From Streptococcus parasanguinis (GTDB taxonomy: Bacteria; Bacillota; Bacilli; Lactobacillales; Streptococcaceae): 64,000 nucleotides of DNA. Positions 1 to 7,811 of this stretch are shown here, piece after piece (the first letter of the stretch is position 1; each line of letters opens with the position of its first letter). The notes below the pieces were generated by a model. That model worked only from the letters and a program-made list of their open reading frames with translations, was not told where the DNA came from and did no database searches. Location of the stretch: the NCBI RefSeq assembly GCF_001074805.1, contig NZ_JUPI01000016.1, forward strand, positions 1 to 64,000. Direction: 5' to 3'. The position numbers and the translations under genes were made by a program.

Positions 1-61
1 AGCTTGGTAGAGTACTTGGTTTGGGACCAAGGTGTCGCAGGTTCGAATCCTGTCTTCCCGA
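1..61 (+). tRNA. tRNA-Pro (anticodon TGG), 5' end cut off by window
   Basis: The window opens inside a tRNA. The anticodon arm is a CTTGG/CCAAG stem with loop TTTGGGA, giving anticodon TGG (proline). The T arm carries the GGTTCGAATCC signature, and the 3' acceptor strand CTTCCCG plus discriminator A ends at 61 with no encoded CCA. About 13 bases of the 5' acceptor and D stem lie outside the window. Confidence 0.93.
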
Positions 62-70
62 TAGTTTATT

Positions 71-106
71 AAAAGAGTCTAATGATGTCATTAGACTCTT
101 TTTTTA
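71..106 (+). terminator. Rho-independent terminator after tRNA-Pro
   Basis: A perfect 15-bp inverted repeat (71-85 with 88-102) is followed by a T run. It closes the tRNA transcription unit. Confidence 0.85.
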
Positions 107-121
107 AAAAATAATTTACAA

Positions 122-144
122 GAAAAAAGAGCTTGCGCTCTTTC
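122..144 (-). terminator. Terminator of ntdp (minus strand)
   Basis: AAAGAGC and GCTCTTT flank a TTGC loop (126-143). On the minus strand the stem is followed by a T-rich run, just beyond the ntdp stop codon. Confidence 0.7.
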
Positions 145-149
145 AAACT

Positions 150-683
150 TTATTTATTTCGCAGTTCAACATAACGGTTATACCATATTTTTATATATTC
201 CTCTGAAAAAGGACCTTTGTTTTGGTTTATCCAATCTACTAGTACTTTTACATTTTCTTTTAATATATAGTCAATGTCATCTGAATAGTGCATTTTTTCT
301 TTATGTTGCTCATATTCTTCAACATCTAACAATTTCTTTTCACCATTTGTAAAGACCTTGACATCGAGATCATAGTCGATATATTTTAAGGCCTCTTGGT
401 CGATGTGAAAAGGACTTGCTAGGTTACAGTAGTAAGACACACCATTGTCACGGATCATGGCGATGATGTTAAACCAATATTTTTTATGGAAATAAACAAT
501 TGCTGGTTCACGAGTGATCCAACGTCTGCCATCACTTTCTGTAACAAGTGTATGATCATTTACTCCAATAATTGCATTTTCGGTTATCTTTAATACCATG
601 GTGTCACGCCATGTACGGTGTAAACTGCCATCATGTTTATAACTTTGAATTGTAATAAAGTCGCCTTCTTTAGGTAGTTTCAT
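150..683 (-). CDS. ntdp: Nucleoside tri-/diphosphate phosphatase, DUF402 family (Ntdp)
   Basis: This 177-residue protein matches the DUF402 (UPF0374, YgaC/SA1684-like) family, whose studied members hydrolyse nucleoside tri- and diphosphates with a divalent cation. The family landmarks are visible: an aromatic/basic beta-rich N-terminal half (HRTWRD near 22-27, RRWITREPA near 53-61) and the acidic metal-binding cluster D103, D105, D107. There is no signal peptide or membrane segment, so it should be cytosolic. It is transcribed alone on the minus strand, from a promoter with an extended -10 TGtTACAAT, and has its own terminator. The exact physiological substrate is not known from sequence; the family call is firm. 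Confidence 0.88.
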   Translation of the reverse strand: MKLPKEGDFITIQSYKHDGSLHRTWRDTMVLKITENAIIGVNDHTLVTESDGRRWITREPAIVYFHKKYWFNIIAMIRDNGVSYYCNLASPFHIDQEALKYIDYDLDVKVFTNGEKKLLDVEEYEQHKEKMHYSDDIDYILKENVKVLVDWINQNKGPFSEEYIKIWYNRYVELRNK

Positions 684-721
684 AACTTACCAACTTTCTA
701 CAATCTAAGTATATCCTCTAT

Positions 722-730
722 ATTGTAACA
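722..730 (-). promoter_or_regulatory. Extended -10 promoter element of ntdp
   Basis: On the minus strand TG-T-TACAAT lies about 40 nt before the ntdp start codon. No good -35 hexamer is visible in the A/T-rich upstream stretch. Confidence 0.5.
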
Positions 731-792
731 TATTTTTTTAATTTTTTTCTTATTTTTCTATTTTATTTTCAATTTGATTTTTGAATGGGAAT

Positions 793-1575
793 TTATGAAT
801 CTAAAAACTCTCTAATGGATGATGTTATATCACTATAATCGTACCCTTTTCTGGCTAGTGCTTGGGTTAAACGTTGTTTTAGGTCATAGCCTTCATATTT
901 TTTACTGTATTTACGGTATTGTTTTTCTAACTCTTTTAGGATGAGCTCATTGGTTGTTTCTTCATCTGCTTCAAGTTCAAGATTTTGGAATGCAATCTTT
1001 GCTTGGTTGTATGCAAAACCTTTTGAAATGAGTCCTTGGATGATTTTCGTTTCAATGGCTTTTAAGGGGTATTTTCCTTGGTATTTCTTTTGGAGTTTTA
1101 TTGCGGTACGGCTGATAACTTCTGTAAAATCATAGTCAGCAAAAATTTCTTGAAGGATAGATTTTGGGACCCCTTTTTGTTGAATTTTTTGTTGTAATAA
1201 GACAGGGCCTTTATCGCCACTGAGGAGGTTGGCCTCTATCAGGTTTCTGGCATACTGACGATCATCTAACCACTTTTCTTCTTTTAGGTGTTGGACAACT
1301 TTATCAATAATCTCACTATCAATCTCATATTTTGTCAAGTAGTCTCGGACTTCTTTTGTTGTTCGAGCTTTAAAGGAAAGATGGTAAAGAGCCAGGTTTT
1401 TACCATAGGAGTATTGTGCAAATTCTTGGATTTCTTTTAGCTCTTCTTCACTGATTTCTTTCTCTTTAGAAAGAAAATATTTGACGATGGTATCTTCTGT
1501 GATGTAAAGTTTTTGATCATTGTCTAATTCAAGAAGGTAGAGTCTTTTTTTCTTTTCTAGTTTTGTAATTTTCAT
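793..1575 (-). CDS. recX: Regulatory protein RecX
   Basis: At 260 residues this is the length of Firmicute RecX, built of repeated three-helix units after an N-terminal beta-rich part. The signature segment [16 protein letters not shown] sits near residues 102-117, followed by [14 protein letters not shown]. RecX binds RecA filaments and modulates recombination and repair. It is divergently arranged with the rRNA methyltransferase gene, and the two -10 boxes are only about 13 nt apart. The recX -10 TATAAT ends 6 nt before the ATG and no Shine-Dalgarno sequence precedes it, so translation may be leaderless. Confidence 0.93.
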   Translation of the reverse strand: MKITKLEKKKRLYLLELDNDQKLYITEDTIVKYFLSKEKEISEEELKEIQEFAQYSYGKNLALYHLSFKARTTKEVRDYLTKYEIDSEIIDKVVQHLKEEKWLDDRQYARNLIEANLLSGDKGPVLLQQKIQQKGVPKSILQEIFADYDFTEVISRTAIKLQKKYQGKYPLKAIETKIIQGLISKGFAYNQAKIAFQNLELEADEETTNELILKELEKQYRKYSKKYEGYDLKQRLTQALARKGYDYSDITSSIREFLDS

Positions 1576-1581
1576 GTTTTT

Positions 1582-1606
1582 ATTATACCGAAAAATGTGT
1601 TAAGAT
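1582..1606. promoter_or_regulatory. Back-to-back recX / rlmD promoters
   Basis: On the minus strand TATAAT (1582-1587) is 6 nt before the recX ATG. On the plus strand TG-T-TAAGAT (1598-1606) is 6 nt before the rlmD ATG at 1613. Neither start has a Shine-Dalgarno sequence. The two polymerase footprints would overlap, so use of the promoters may be mutually exclusive. No strong -35 boxes are seen. Confidence 0.5.
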
Positions 1607-1612
1607 AGGGAT

Positions 1613-2965
1613 ATGAACGTTAAAGTAAAACAAAAAATTCCTTTGAAAATTAAACGAATGGGAATTAACGGAGAAGGAATTGGCTTTTATAAAAAAACAC
1701 TTGTCTTTGTGCCTGGGGCTTTGAAGGGAGAAGATATCTTCTGTCAAATTACAAATGTCAAGAAAAATTTTGCGGAAGCCAAACTCTTATCTGTGAATAA
1801 GGCGTCTAAGTATCGGGTGACACCCATGTGTGATATCTATGAGACCTGTGGGGGCTGTCAAATCATGCATTTGAAGTATGACAAGCAGCTGGAGTTTAAG
1901 ACAGATTTATTGCAACAAGCCTTGAAAAAGTTCTCACCTGAAGGCTTTGAACAGTATGACATTCGGCCAACAATCGGAATGCAGGAGCCTCTTTACTATC
2001 GGGCCAAATTGCAATTTCAAACAAGGAAATTCAAGGGCCAGGTTAAGGCGGGGCTCTATGCTCAAAATTCACATTATTTGGTAGAACTAAAAGATTGTTT
2101 GGTCCAAGATCCGGTTATTCAAGCGATTGCCAATGATCTTGCGGATTTATTGACTTACTATCAGATTCCGATTGCTGATGAGCGTAAAGAAATGGGTGTC
2201 AGAACTATGATGGTGCGACGAGCTCGGAAGTCTGGTCAGGTTCAGATCATTGTGGTCACCAGTCGGCAGATTAATTTAAAGGATTTAGTGGAAGACTTGG
2301 TTAAGAAACACCCTGAGATTGTCACCGTTGCTGTTAATAAAAATACGTCTCGCTCCAGTGAAATCTATGGCGAACAAACGCAGATTATTTGGGGAGAAGA
2401 GGCCATTTTGGAAGGCGTTTTGGATTATGAATTCTCCCTGTCTCCTCGAGCCTTTTACCAGTTGAATCCGGAGCAGACTGAGGTGTTGTATAGTGAGGCG
2501 GTTAAGGCTCTAGATGTTTCCCCAGAGGATCACTTGATAGATGCCTACTGTGGGGTTGGAACGATTGGGTTTGCTTTTGCGAATAGGGTGAAAAGTGTGC
2601 GGGGGATGGATATCATTCCTGAAGCGATTGAAGATGCTAAATACAATGCCAAACGGATGGGATTTGAGAATACCCACTATGAGGCTGGTACAGCAGAAGA
2701 GATCATTCCTCGCTGGTACCAAGAAGGTTATCGGGCTAATGCTGTGATCGTGGATCCACCTCGTACGGGCTTGGGGACAAAATTGATCGAGACCTTGTTG
2801 CACTATGCACCTGAAAAGATGGTCTATGTCTCTTGCAATGTCTCTACTTTGTCAAGGGATTTGGTAGCTTTGACAAAGGTTTATCGGGTTGAATACATTC
2901 AATCAGTGGACATGTTTCCACATACTGCAAGGACAGAGGCTGTCGTGAAGTTAGTGAAGAAGTGA
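1613..2965 (+). CDS. rlmD: 23S rRNA (uracil-5-)-methyltransferase, RlmD/RlmCD type
   Basis: This 450-residue protein has the full RumA architecture. A TRAM RNA-binding domain occupies roughly residues 3-62. The cysteine set C73, C79, C82 plus a later Cys in LKDCLVQDP would ligate a 4Fe-4S cluster. A Rossmann methyltransferase domain follows, with [10 protein letters not shown] for SAM binding, VDPPRTGL, and the catalytic nucleophile in [12 protein letters not shown] near the C-terminus. It makes 5-methyluridine in 23S rRNA. Streptococci carry two paralogues, one of which (RlmCD) modifies U747 and U1939, and the sequence does not decide which this is. The start has no Shine-Dalgarno and lies at the predicted transcription start. 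Confidence 0.9.
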   Translation: MNVKVKQKIPLKIKRMGINGEGIGFYKKTLVFVPGALKGEDIFCQITNVKKNFAEAKLLSVNKASKYRVTPMCDIYETCGGCQIMHLKYDKQLEFKTDLLQQALKKFSPEGFEQYDIRPTIGMQEPLYYRAKLQFQTRKFKGQVKAGLYAQNSHYLVELKDCLVQDPVIQAIANDLADLLTYYQIPIADERKEMGVRTMMVRRARKSGQVQIIVVTSRQINLKDLVEDLVKKHPEIVTVAVNKNTSRSSEIYGEQTQIIWGEEAILEGVLDYEFSLSPRAFYQLNPEQTEVLYSEAVKALDVSPEDHLIDAYCGVGTIGFAFANRVKSVRGMDIIPEAIEDAKYNAKRMGFENTHYEAGTAEEIIPRWYQEGYRANAVIVDPPRTGLGTKLIETLLHYAPEKMVYVSCNVSTLSRDLVALTKVYRVEYIQSVDMFPHTARTEAVVKLVKK

Positions 2966-2997
2966 AAATGAACGAAATGAGTAAAGGAAATAGGAAA

Positions 2998-3231
2998 ATG
3001 GACAATGTTATTGATGTATCGATTCCAGTGGCTCAAGTCATTGATCAACATCCGGAAGTATTGGACTTGTTGGTGGAATTGGGCTTTAAACCTTTAGCCA
3101 ATCCGATCATGCGCAATACAGTTGGGCGCAAGGTTTCCTTGAAACAAGGATCAAAATTAGAAGGCACTCCGATGGAGAAGATTGTGCGAACGCTAGAAGC
3201 CAACGGCTATGAAGTAGTGGGGCTAGACTAA
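2998..3231 (+). CDS. DUF1858 domain protein
   Basis: This protein of about 77 residues consists almost entirely of a DUF1858 domain (DVSIPVAQVIDQHPEVLDLL...ELGF). The domain resembles the N-terminal module of ScdA/RIC-type di-iron repair proteins. The start at 2998 is chosen because AAAGGAAA lies 8 nt upstream and the conserved domain begins immediately; earlier in-frame ATGs at 2968 and 2977 are possible. Its stop overlaps the start of the DUF438 gene (TAATG), so the two are translationally coupled. That suggests the pair acts together like a split RIC protein; this function is inference. Confidence 0.82.
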   Translation: MDNVIDVSIPVAQVIDQHPEVLDLLVELGFKPLANPIMRNTVGRKVSLKQGSKLEGTPMEKIVRTLEANGYEVVGLD

Positions 3232-4577
3232 TGAGTGATGAACGAATTCACGTCTTAAGAGATATCTTATTAGAACTTCATCATGGAGCTTCCCCTGAGT
3301 CGGTTCAAGAGCGCTTTGATGCGACTTTTGCGGGAGTTTCTGCGATTGAGATCTCTCTCATGGAGCATGAACTGATGAATTCCGATGCAGGTGTTACTTT
3401 TGAAGATGTTATGGAGCTTTGTGATGTCCATGCCAATCTCTTTAAGAACGCTGTACAAGGGGTCGAAGTGGCAGATACTGACCATCCAGGTCACCCGGTT
3501 CAGATTTTTAAACAGGAGAATCTAGCCCTTCGTGCCGCTATGATGCGGGTCCGTCGCTTGCTGGATAATTATGAGACGACGGAGGATCCTGAGATGATCC
3601 AGGAGATTCAGAAAGGCCTCTTGCGTCAGATGGGTTTGGTCGGGCAATTTGATCGGCATTATCGTCGTAAGGAAGAGTTGATGTTTCCGATTATGGAGCG
3701 CTATGGGCATGATTCCCCACCAAAAGTGATGTGGGGAGTGGATGACCAGATTCGAGAACTCTTTGCGCAAGTTTTGGATGTGGCCAAGAAATTACCAGAT
3801 TCTAGTATTTCTGAAGTCAAGGAACGCTTTGAAGCCTTTGCGCAAGAGTTTGAGGCTATGATCTTCAAGGAAGAATCGATCCTCTTGATGATTTTGCTGG
3901 AGGCTTTTAGCCAGGATGATTGGCTCTCCATCGCGGAAGAAAGTGATGCCTATGGCTATGCCATTATCATTCCGAGTGAGAAATGGGTGCCGAAACGCGT
4001 GGACTTCAAGGAAGAAGGAGCAAGAGAGTCGGAAGGTTCAGGTGAAGTCCTTCCTTCTTCAAATGGAAGCGAGCACCGTCAGGTCATTGAGACTCCTGAT
4101 GGGCAGTTGACCATTACCTTCACGCCTAAGAAAAAAGAAGAGAGTTTCGATCGCCAGCAGCCACAAGCTTTTGGCCATGGCTTTCTATCTGTGGAGCAAG
4201 CGAATTTGATCTTGAACCAGTTACCGATGGAGATCACCTTTGTCAATAAGGATGATATTTTCCAATATTACAATGATGCTGTGCCTTTTGAAGAAATGAT
4301 TTTTAAGAGGACGCCATCGCAGGTGGGACGCAATGTTGAGCTGTGTCACCCTCCAAAATACTTGGAGAAGGTCAAAGCGATCATGCAAGGGCTTCGTGAA
4401 GGGAAAAAAGACAAGTATGAAATGTGGTTCAAATCAGAATCGCGTGGGAAATTTGTCCATGTGACCTATGCAGCGGTGCGCGATGAAGCTGGAGGCTTTC
4501 AAGGTGTCTTGGAATATGTTCAGGACATTCAACCTTATCGAGAGATCGATACGGATTTTTATAGAGGAATGGAGTAA
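3231..4577 (+). CDS. DUF438 / hemerythrin-like / PAS domain protein
   Basis: The 448-residue cytosolic protein has three parts. A DUF438 domain covers about residues 1-75. A hemerythrin-like four-helix region covers about 85-230, with HPVQIFKQEN, FDRHYRRKEELMFPIMERYG, VMWGVDDQIR and IFKEESILLMILLEAF. A C-terminal PAS domain (about 320-440) contains C372-H373-P374-P375. Between the hemerythrin and PAS parts lies a polar linker. The E- and H-rich helices could bind a di-iron site and the CHPP motif could ligand heme, so a redox, oxygen or nitric-oxide sensing or repair role is a reasonable inference. It is coupled to the DUF1858 gene upstream and followed 2 nt later by DUF1912. Confidence 0.85.
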   Translation: MSDERIHVLRDILLELHHGASPESVQERFDATFAGVSAIEISLMEHELMNSDAGVTFEDVMELCDVHANLFKNAVQGVEVADTDHPGHPVQIFKQENLALRAAMMRVRRLLDNYETTEDPEMIQEIQKGLLRQMGLVGQFDRHYRRKEELMFPIMERYGHDSPPKVMWGVDDQIRELFAQVLDVAKKLPDSSISEVKERFEAFAQEFEAMIFKEESILLMILLEAFSQDDWLSIAEESDAYGYAIIIPSEKWVPKRVDFKEEGARESEGSGEVLPSSNGSEHRQVIETPDGQLTITFTPKKKEESFDRQQPQAFGHGFLSVEQANLILNQLPMEITFVNKDDIFQYYNDAVPFEEMIFKRTPSQVGRNVELCHPPKYLEKVKAIMQGLREGKKDKYEMWFKSESRGKFVHVTYAAVRDEAGGFQGVLEYVQDIQPYREIDTDFYRGME

Positions 4578-4579
4578 AG

Positions 4580-4834
4580 ATGAGTTACGAAACAGAGTTT
4601 ATGAAGGAGTTTGAGGAGTGGATCAAGACACAAGTCATGATCAATGAAATGGCTCTCGAAGAAAGTAAGAAGGTTTTTGATGAAGACCAGGATGAGCGAG
4701 CTAAAATCGCGATGATTCGCTATGAAAGCCGTTTAGATGCTTATCAGTTTTTGCAAGGGAAGTTTGAAAATTTCCATGCTGGAAAAGGATTTCATGATTT
4801 ACCAGATGGCCTCTTTGGTGAAAGAAAATACTAG
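4580..4834 (+). CDS. DUF1912 family protein
   Basis: This 84-residue, mostly helical, acidic protein matches the streptococcal DUF1912 family of unknown function. No signal peptide, membrane segment or catalytic motif is visible. It begins 2 nt after the DUF438 gene and is probably the last gene of that transcription unit. Confidence 0.78.
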   Translation: MSYETEFMKEFEEWIKTQVMINEMALEESKKVFDEDQDERAKIAMIRYESRLDAYQFLQGKFENFHAGKGFHDLPDGLFGERKY

Positions 4835-4891
4835 AAGGTGATTATTGAAGGCGTTTTACTGGCTAGATTTACCTGAAAATTGAGCAATGAC

Positions 4892-4919
4892 TTGATTTTT
4901 TAAGGGATTGTGATACAAT
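4892..4919 (+). promoter_or_regulatory. Promoter of the HhH protein gene
   Basis: TTGATT (4892-4897) and TACAAT (4914-4919, preceded by TG-A) are 16 nt apart. The transcript would carry a leader of about 90 nt before the ATG at 5015, long enough for regulation; the leader holds only weak hairpins. Confidence 0.6.
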
Positions 4920-5014
4920 AAAAAAGTTGAAATGACATCAACGGATTATTGAATGGAATTATGGTGATGAAACCTTGTTGCCTTAGGAATTGATCACTGA
5001 ATTTAGGAGGAAAA

Positions 5015-5362
5015 ATGGCAAAGAAGAACGTAAACCGTGCGAAACAATACAAACATCAAAATAGACATCTTTTGAAAAAAGCTGTCGCAACTGTAACTGC
5101 AGCTGTTAAAGAAGCACCTAAAAAAGTTGAGAAAGCTACAAAAGCAGTAGCGAAAGAAGTGAAACAAGCGGCTTCTTCAGTGGAAGAGTTTGCTTCAAGT
5201 TTGGAAGGTGTGGCACTTGATCGTGCGCAAACATTCTATGATGAAGGTATTCGCTCTGTTGCGGACTTCGCAAACTGGACAGAGAAAGAGTTGTTGGCCC
5301 TTAAAGGAATCGGCCCAGCTACTATCAAAAAATTGCAAGAACTTGGTGTCAAGTTTAAATAA
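5015..5362 (+). CDS. Helix-hairpin-helix protein with H1-like basic tail
   Basis: This 115-residue protein has two distinct halves. Residues 1-55 are Lys/Ala/Val rich (AVKEAPKK, KATKAVAKEVKQAA), much like bacterial histone-H1-type tails. Residues 70-113 hold a helix-hairpin-helix unit (LKGIGPATIKKLQELG) that typically contacts DNA backbone without sequence specificity. A strong Shine-Dalgarno (AGGAGG) precedes the ATG. It has its own promoter and a long leader. A nucleoid-associated or DNA-repair accessory role fits, but no specific function is known to me. Confidence 0.75.
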   Translation: MAKKNVNRAKQYKHQNRHLLKKAVATVTAAVKEAPKKVEKATKAVAKEVKQAASSVEEFASSLEGVALDRAQTFYDEGIRSVADFANWTEKELLALKGIGPATIKKLQELGVKFK

Positions 5363-5378
5363 TCGCTTTTGTGATTTC

Positions 5379-5407
5379 TTGCTATTTCCAGGAGATCTTG
5401 ATAAAAT
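5379..5407 (+). promoter_or_regulatory. Promoter of the valS T-box transcription unit
   Basis: TTGCTA (5379-5384), a 17-nt spacer and TAAAAT (5402-5407) place the transcription start near 5414, exactly at the base of the T-box stem I. Confidence 0.6.
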
Positions 5408-5410
5408 GAA

Positions 5411-5600
5411 CCTGTTAGAGGTGTTTTGAGTCCCACATTTTACAGAAAGTGGCGGTGCTGAGAAGTCCACAAATGTGTCAAAACTGGTTGCTAATGGATG
5501 AAAATGAAATAAACAAAGTTGCGGGCTCTGCCCGAAATTGGGTGGTACCGCGGATAAACATATTCGTCCCTGTCATGTAGATGGCAGGGGCGATTTTTCT
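5411..5600 (+). promoter_or_regulatory. T-box leader, probable tRNA-Val sensor
   Basis: The T-box core GGGTGGTACCGCG lies at 5540-5552 and overlaps an alternative terminator (stem 5565-5574 with 5587-5596, followed by a T run). Stem I can be read as TTAG/CTAA (5415-5418 with 5491-5494), an internal loop AGGT versus TGGTTG, then GTTTTG/CAAAAC, and a distal loop with the conserved GGTGctGAGA element. The 3' side of the internal loop contains GTT (5487-5489), a valine codon, as candidate specifier. valS lies 2.2 kb downstream in the same orientation, and no separate T-box precedes it. Type is firm; the specifier is inferred. Confidence 0.85.
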
Positions 5601-5628
5601 TTTCCACCCCTAGCCAAAGGAGCTTGTC

Positions 5629-6207
5629 ATGAAACAATCTTTTAAAACCAGCAAACTCTATTATGGTTTTCCTATCTTCATCTTGGGGTATCAGGACCAG
5701 AACTTTGGGCACAATATCACGACCTGCAGTTCCTCTTATAGCCTGGGCGATTGGCTCGTCATCGGGGTTGGTAGTGAGGAAAATACGGCTGACCAGATTA
5801 AGCACTATCAACAGTTTACTGTGAATATTCCTGATGAACATCTCATGCTTGAGATGGAGCAGGCTGGCTTTATCAGCCATCGGGAAAAGTTGAAACACCT
5901 GGGGCTTGACTACGAGATTTCTGAACGGACCCAGGCACCGATTTTGGAGGCTTGTCCAGTCGTATTGGACTGTCAGGTAGATCGGATTATCGAGGAAGAT
6001 AGCGTCTGCCATATCTTTGCCAAGATTCTTGATCGACTGGCTAATCCAGAACTCTTGGACGATAAAGGCCATTTTAAAAATGACTGCTTTGCCCCGACTT
6101 ACTTTATGGGAGATGGTCATCAGCGCGTTTATCGTTATCTAGATGACCGAGTCGATCCTATGGGAATCTTCATCAAGAAAGCGAGGAAGAAGAATGACAA
6201 GAACTGA
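5629..6207 (+). CDS. Flavin reductase-like (FMN-binding split barrel) protein
   Basis: This 192-residue protein matches the flavoredoxin/flavin-reductase-like split-barrel family. Typical features are the N-terminal strand pattern YYGFPIFILGYQD, NITTCSSSYSLGDWLVIG, FTVNIPDEHLM and the mid segment with CPVVLDCQVDRI. Such proteins bind FMN and reduce flavins or act as flavin oxidoreductases in the cytosol. It is the first gene behind the T-box leader, with a Shine-Dalgarno AAAGGAG 7 nt before the ATG. The following GNAT gene overlaps its 3' end by 14 nt. A direct link to valine or valyl-tRNA is not apparent. Confidence 0.83.
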   Translation: MKQSFKTSKLYYGFPIFILGYQDQNFGHNITTCSSSYSLGDWLVIGVGSEENTADQIKHYQQFTVNIPDEHLMLEMEQAGFISHREKLKHLGLDYEISERTQAPILEACPVVLDCQVDRIIEEDSVCHIFAKILDRLANPELLDDKGHFKNDCFAPTYFMGDGHQRVYRYLDDRVDPMGIFIKKARKKNDKN

Positions 6208-6757
6208 ATTGCCCGAACGAATCGAAACGGAGCGTCTCGTTTTACGAGTCCGTACAGTGGCGGATGCTGAGGATATCTATGCCTACGCTAGTCTCCCAGA
6301 GGTTTCTTATCCAGCGGGCTTTCCGCCCGTCAAGACTTTGGAAGATGAGATTTATTACCTAGAACATATCCTTCCTGAGCGCAATGAAAAGGACAATCTC
6401 CCAGCTGGTTACGGTATTGTGGTCAAAGGGACTGATAAAGTCATTGGCTCTGTTGATTTCAACCATCGCCACGAAGGCGATGTACTTGAGATTGGCTATA
6501 CCTTGCACCCAGACTATTGGGGCCGAGGCTATGTACCCGAAGCGGCGCATGCTTTGATTGATTTAGCTTTTAAAGAATTGGGACTTCACAAGATAGAATT
6601 GTCTTGCTTTAGCTACAATATCCAAAGTCAACGAGTCGCTGAGAAACTTGGTTTTACCCTTGAAGCTCGCATAAGGGATCGAAAAGATGCCCAAGGAAAT
6701 CGCTGTGATGATTTGAGATATGGCTTGCTGAAGAGTGAGTGGGAGGAGAATGGATGA
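6194..6757 (+). CDS. GNAT N-acetyltransferase, RimJ/RimL-like
   Basis: The 187-residue product begins with IETERLVLR, the usual opening of RimJ-type acetyltransferases, and carries the acetyl-CoA-binding motif A in LHPDYWGRGYVPEAA. The family acetylates protein N-termini, small molecules or antibiotics; the substrate here is unknown. Start 6194 is chosen because AGGAAGAA lies just upstream and homologues begin there; a longer reading from 6143 would lack a ribosome site. It overlaps the flavin reductase gene by 14 nt and the next gene by 4 nt, so it is part of a T-box-controlled unit. Confidence 0.85.
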   Translation: MTRTELPERIETERLVLRVRTVADAEDIYAYASLPEVSYPAGFPPVKTLEDEIYYLEHILPERNEKDNLPAGYGIVVKGTDKVIGSVDFNHRHEGDVLEIGYTLHPDYWGRGYVPEAAHALIDLAFKELGLHKIELSCFSYNIQSQRVAEKLGFTLEARIRDRKDAQGNRCDDLRYGLLKSEWEENG

Positions 6758-7719
6758 TGTTAAGTCTAGAGCAGTTAATTTCCATTATAGGTTCAGTAGG
6801 TATTAGTGCCATTATAGGTACAACATTTACATTTATTCAATTTAACAAGAAAAATCGTTTGGATTTTATTACAACAGAGAGGGCAGAGTGGCGTAAACAA
6901 TTAAAACAAATTTTAATGGATTTGTCTGATACTTCAAAGAGAGAACGTGCAGTCATGAAATTGAAAAGTCAAATTAATCCTTATGGGAAGAATATGGATA
7001 TTAAATATTCTAAACCATATTATATGAAAGATGGTCATATTTGGGATATCGTAGACCACCACAAAATTGATTATGAGATATTGTCTTTGTACATTGAATT
7101 ACTACTAAAATATGACTGGGAGCGTTCAAAACAGGAAATAAAGTTTAACCCTTCAACCTTATTCAGATGGTTTATTTGGCTTTTATTGTTGGTATTATCT
7201 ATTTATTCTTCTAGTATAATTTTTGGAAAAACTAATAACCTTCATAATGGTTTATATTCGATGATTTTTATAGTTGCTATAGTTTCTATTATTTGTATTT
7301 TGTTACAATTTTGGGTTACAAACTATATTAAGTCAGTTCCTTCTAGACATAAAAGAGAACAGTTATGGATATTCTTTATTTTCTATGCTTTTCCTTATGC
7401 AACTACTTTTTTATGTCTTTTTTTAAATTCAACTTTTTTACAATCTAATTTGTTAAAAATTTTTGCTCTTATAGGCTTATTTATATATGAGTTTTACTAC
7501 TTATCATTAATTGAATCAGTTGAAGATGACTATATGAGGGAAATTGAAAGGCACACGTCTGTAAAGTCTGATAATTATAAACAAGGAATTGCTATAGAAA
7601 ATTCTGTTCAGAAATTAGAAAAAGCACTTTATGGATTCAGTTACGATAAACAGAGAATTAAATCACTAAAAAAACGAAAACATAAACTAGAAAAAAAATT
7701 AGATAAAAAAGTAATATAG
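6754..7719 (+). CDS. Uncharacterised multi-pass membrane protein
   Basis: I do not recognise this protein of about 321 residues. It has an N-terminal hydrophobic segment (QLISIIGSVGISAIIGTTF), a cytosolic stretch starting ITTERAEWRKQLKQI, then four membrane helices (FIWLLLLVLSIYSSSIIF, MIFIVAIVSIICILLQFWV, IFFIFYAFPYATTFLCLF, LLKIFALIGLFIYEFYYL) and a Lys-rich tail. The start at 6754 (or 6757) follows GGGAGG and overlaps the GNAT stop codon. Its base composition and codon use are strikingly AT-rich compared with valS and the GNAT gene, which suggests acquisition by transfer into the T-box/valS unit. Confidence 0.7.
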   Translation: MMLSLEQLISIIGSVGISAIIGTTFTFIQFNKKNRLDFITTERAEWRKQLKQILMDLSDTSKRERAVMKLKSQINPYGKNMDIKYSKPYYMKDGHIWDIVDHHKIDYEILSLYIELLLKYDWERSKQEIKFNPSTLFRWFIWLLLLVLSIYSSSIIFGKTNNLHNGLYSMIFIVAIVSIICILLQFWVTNYIKSVPSRHKREQLWIFFIFYAFPYATTFLCLFLNSTFLQSNLLKIFALIGLFIYEFYYLSLIESVEDDYMREIERHTSVKSDNYKQGIAIENSVQKLEKALYGFSYDKQRIKSLKKRKHKLEKKLDKKVI

Positions 7720-7811
7720 AAACAGTTCATTTTCTTATTATACAGACCAAATATTGAAACAATCATAGTTTTATAAAAAAATCTAAAAGATTTTATTAAA
7801 GGAGAACACAC

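Noticed and set aside
5491..6120. Minus-strand open frame of 209 codons over the T-box and flavin reductase gene
   Set aside because: It runs antisense through the T-box terminator and a recognised gene and has no family resemblance.
7776..7795. AAAATCT/AGATTTT hairpin before valS as a terminator
   Set aside because: The stem is short and AT-only and is followed directly by the valS ribosome site; weak evidence for termination.
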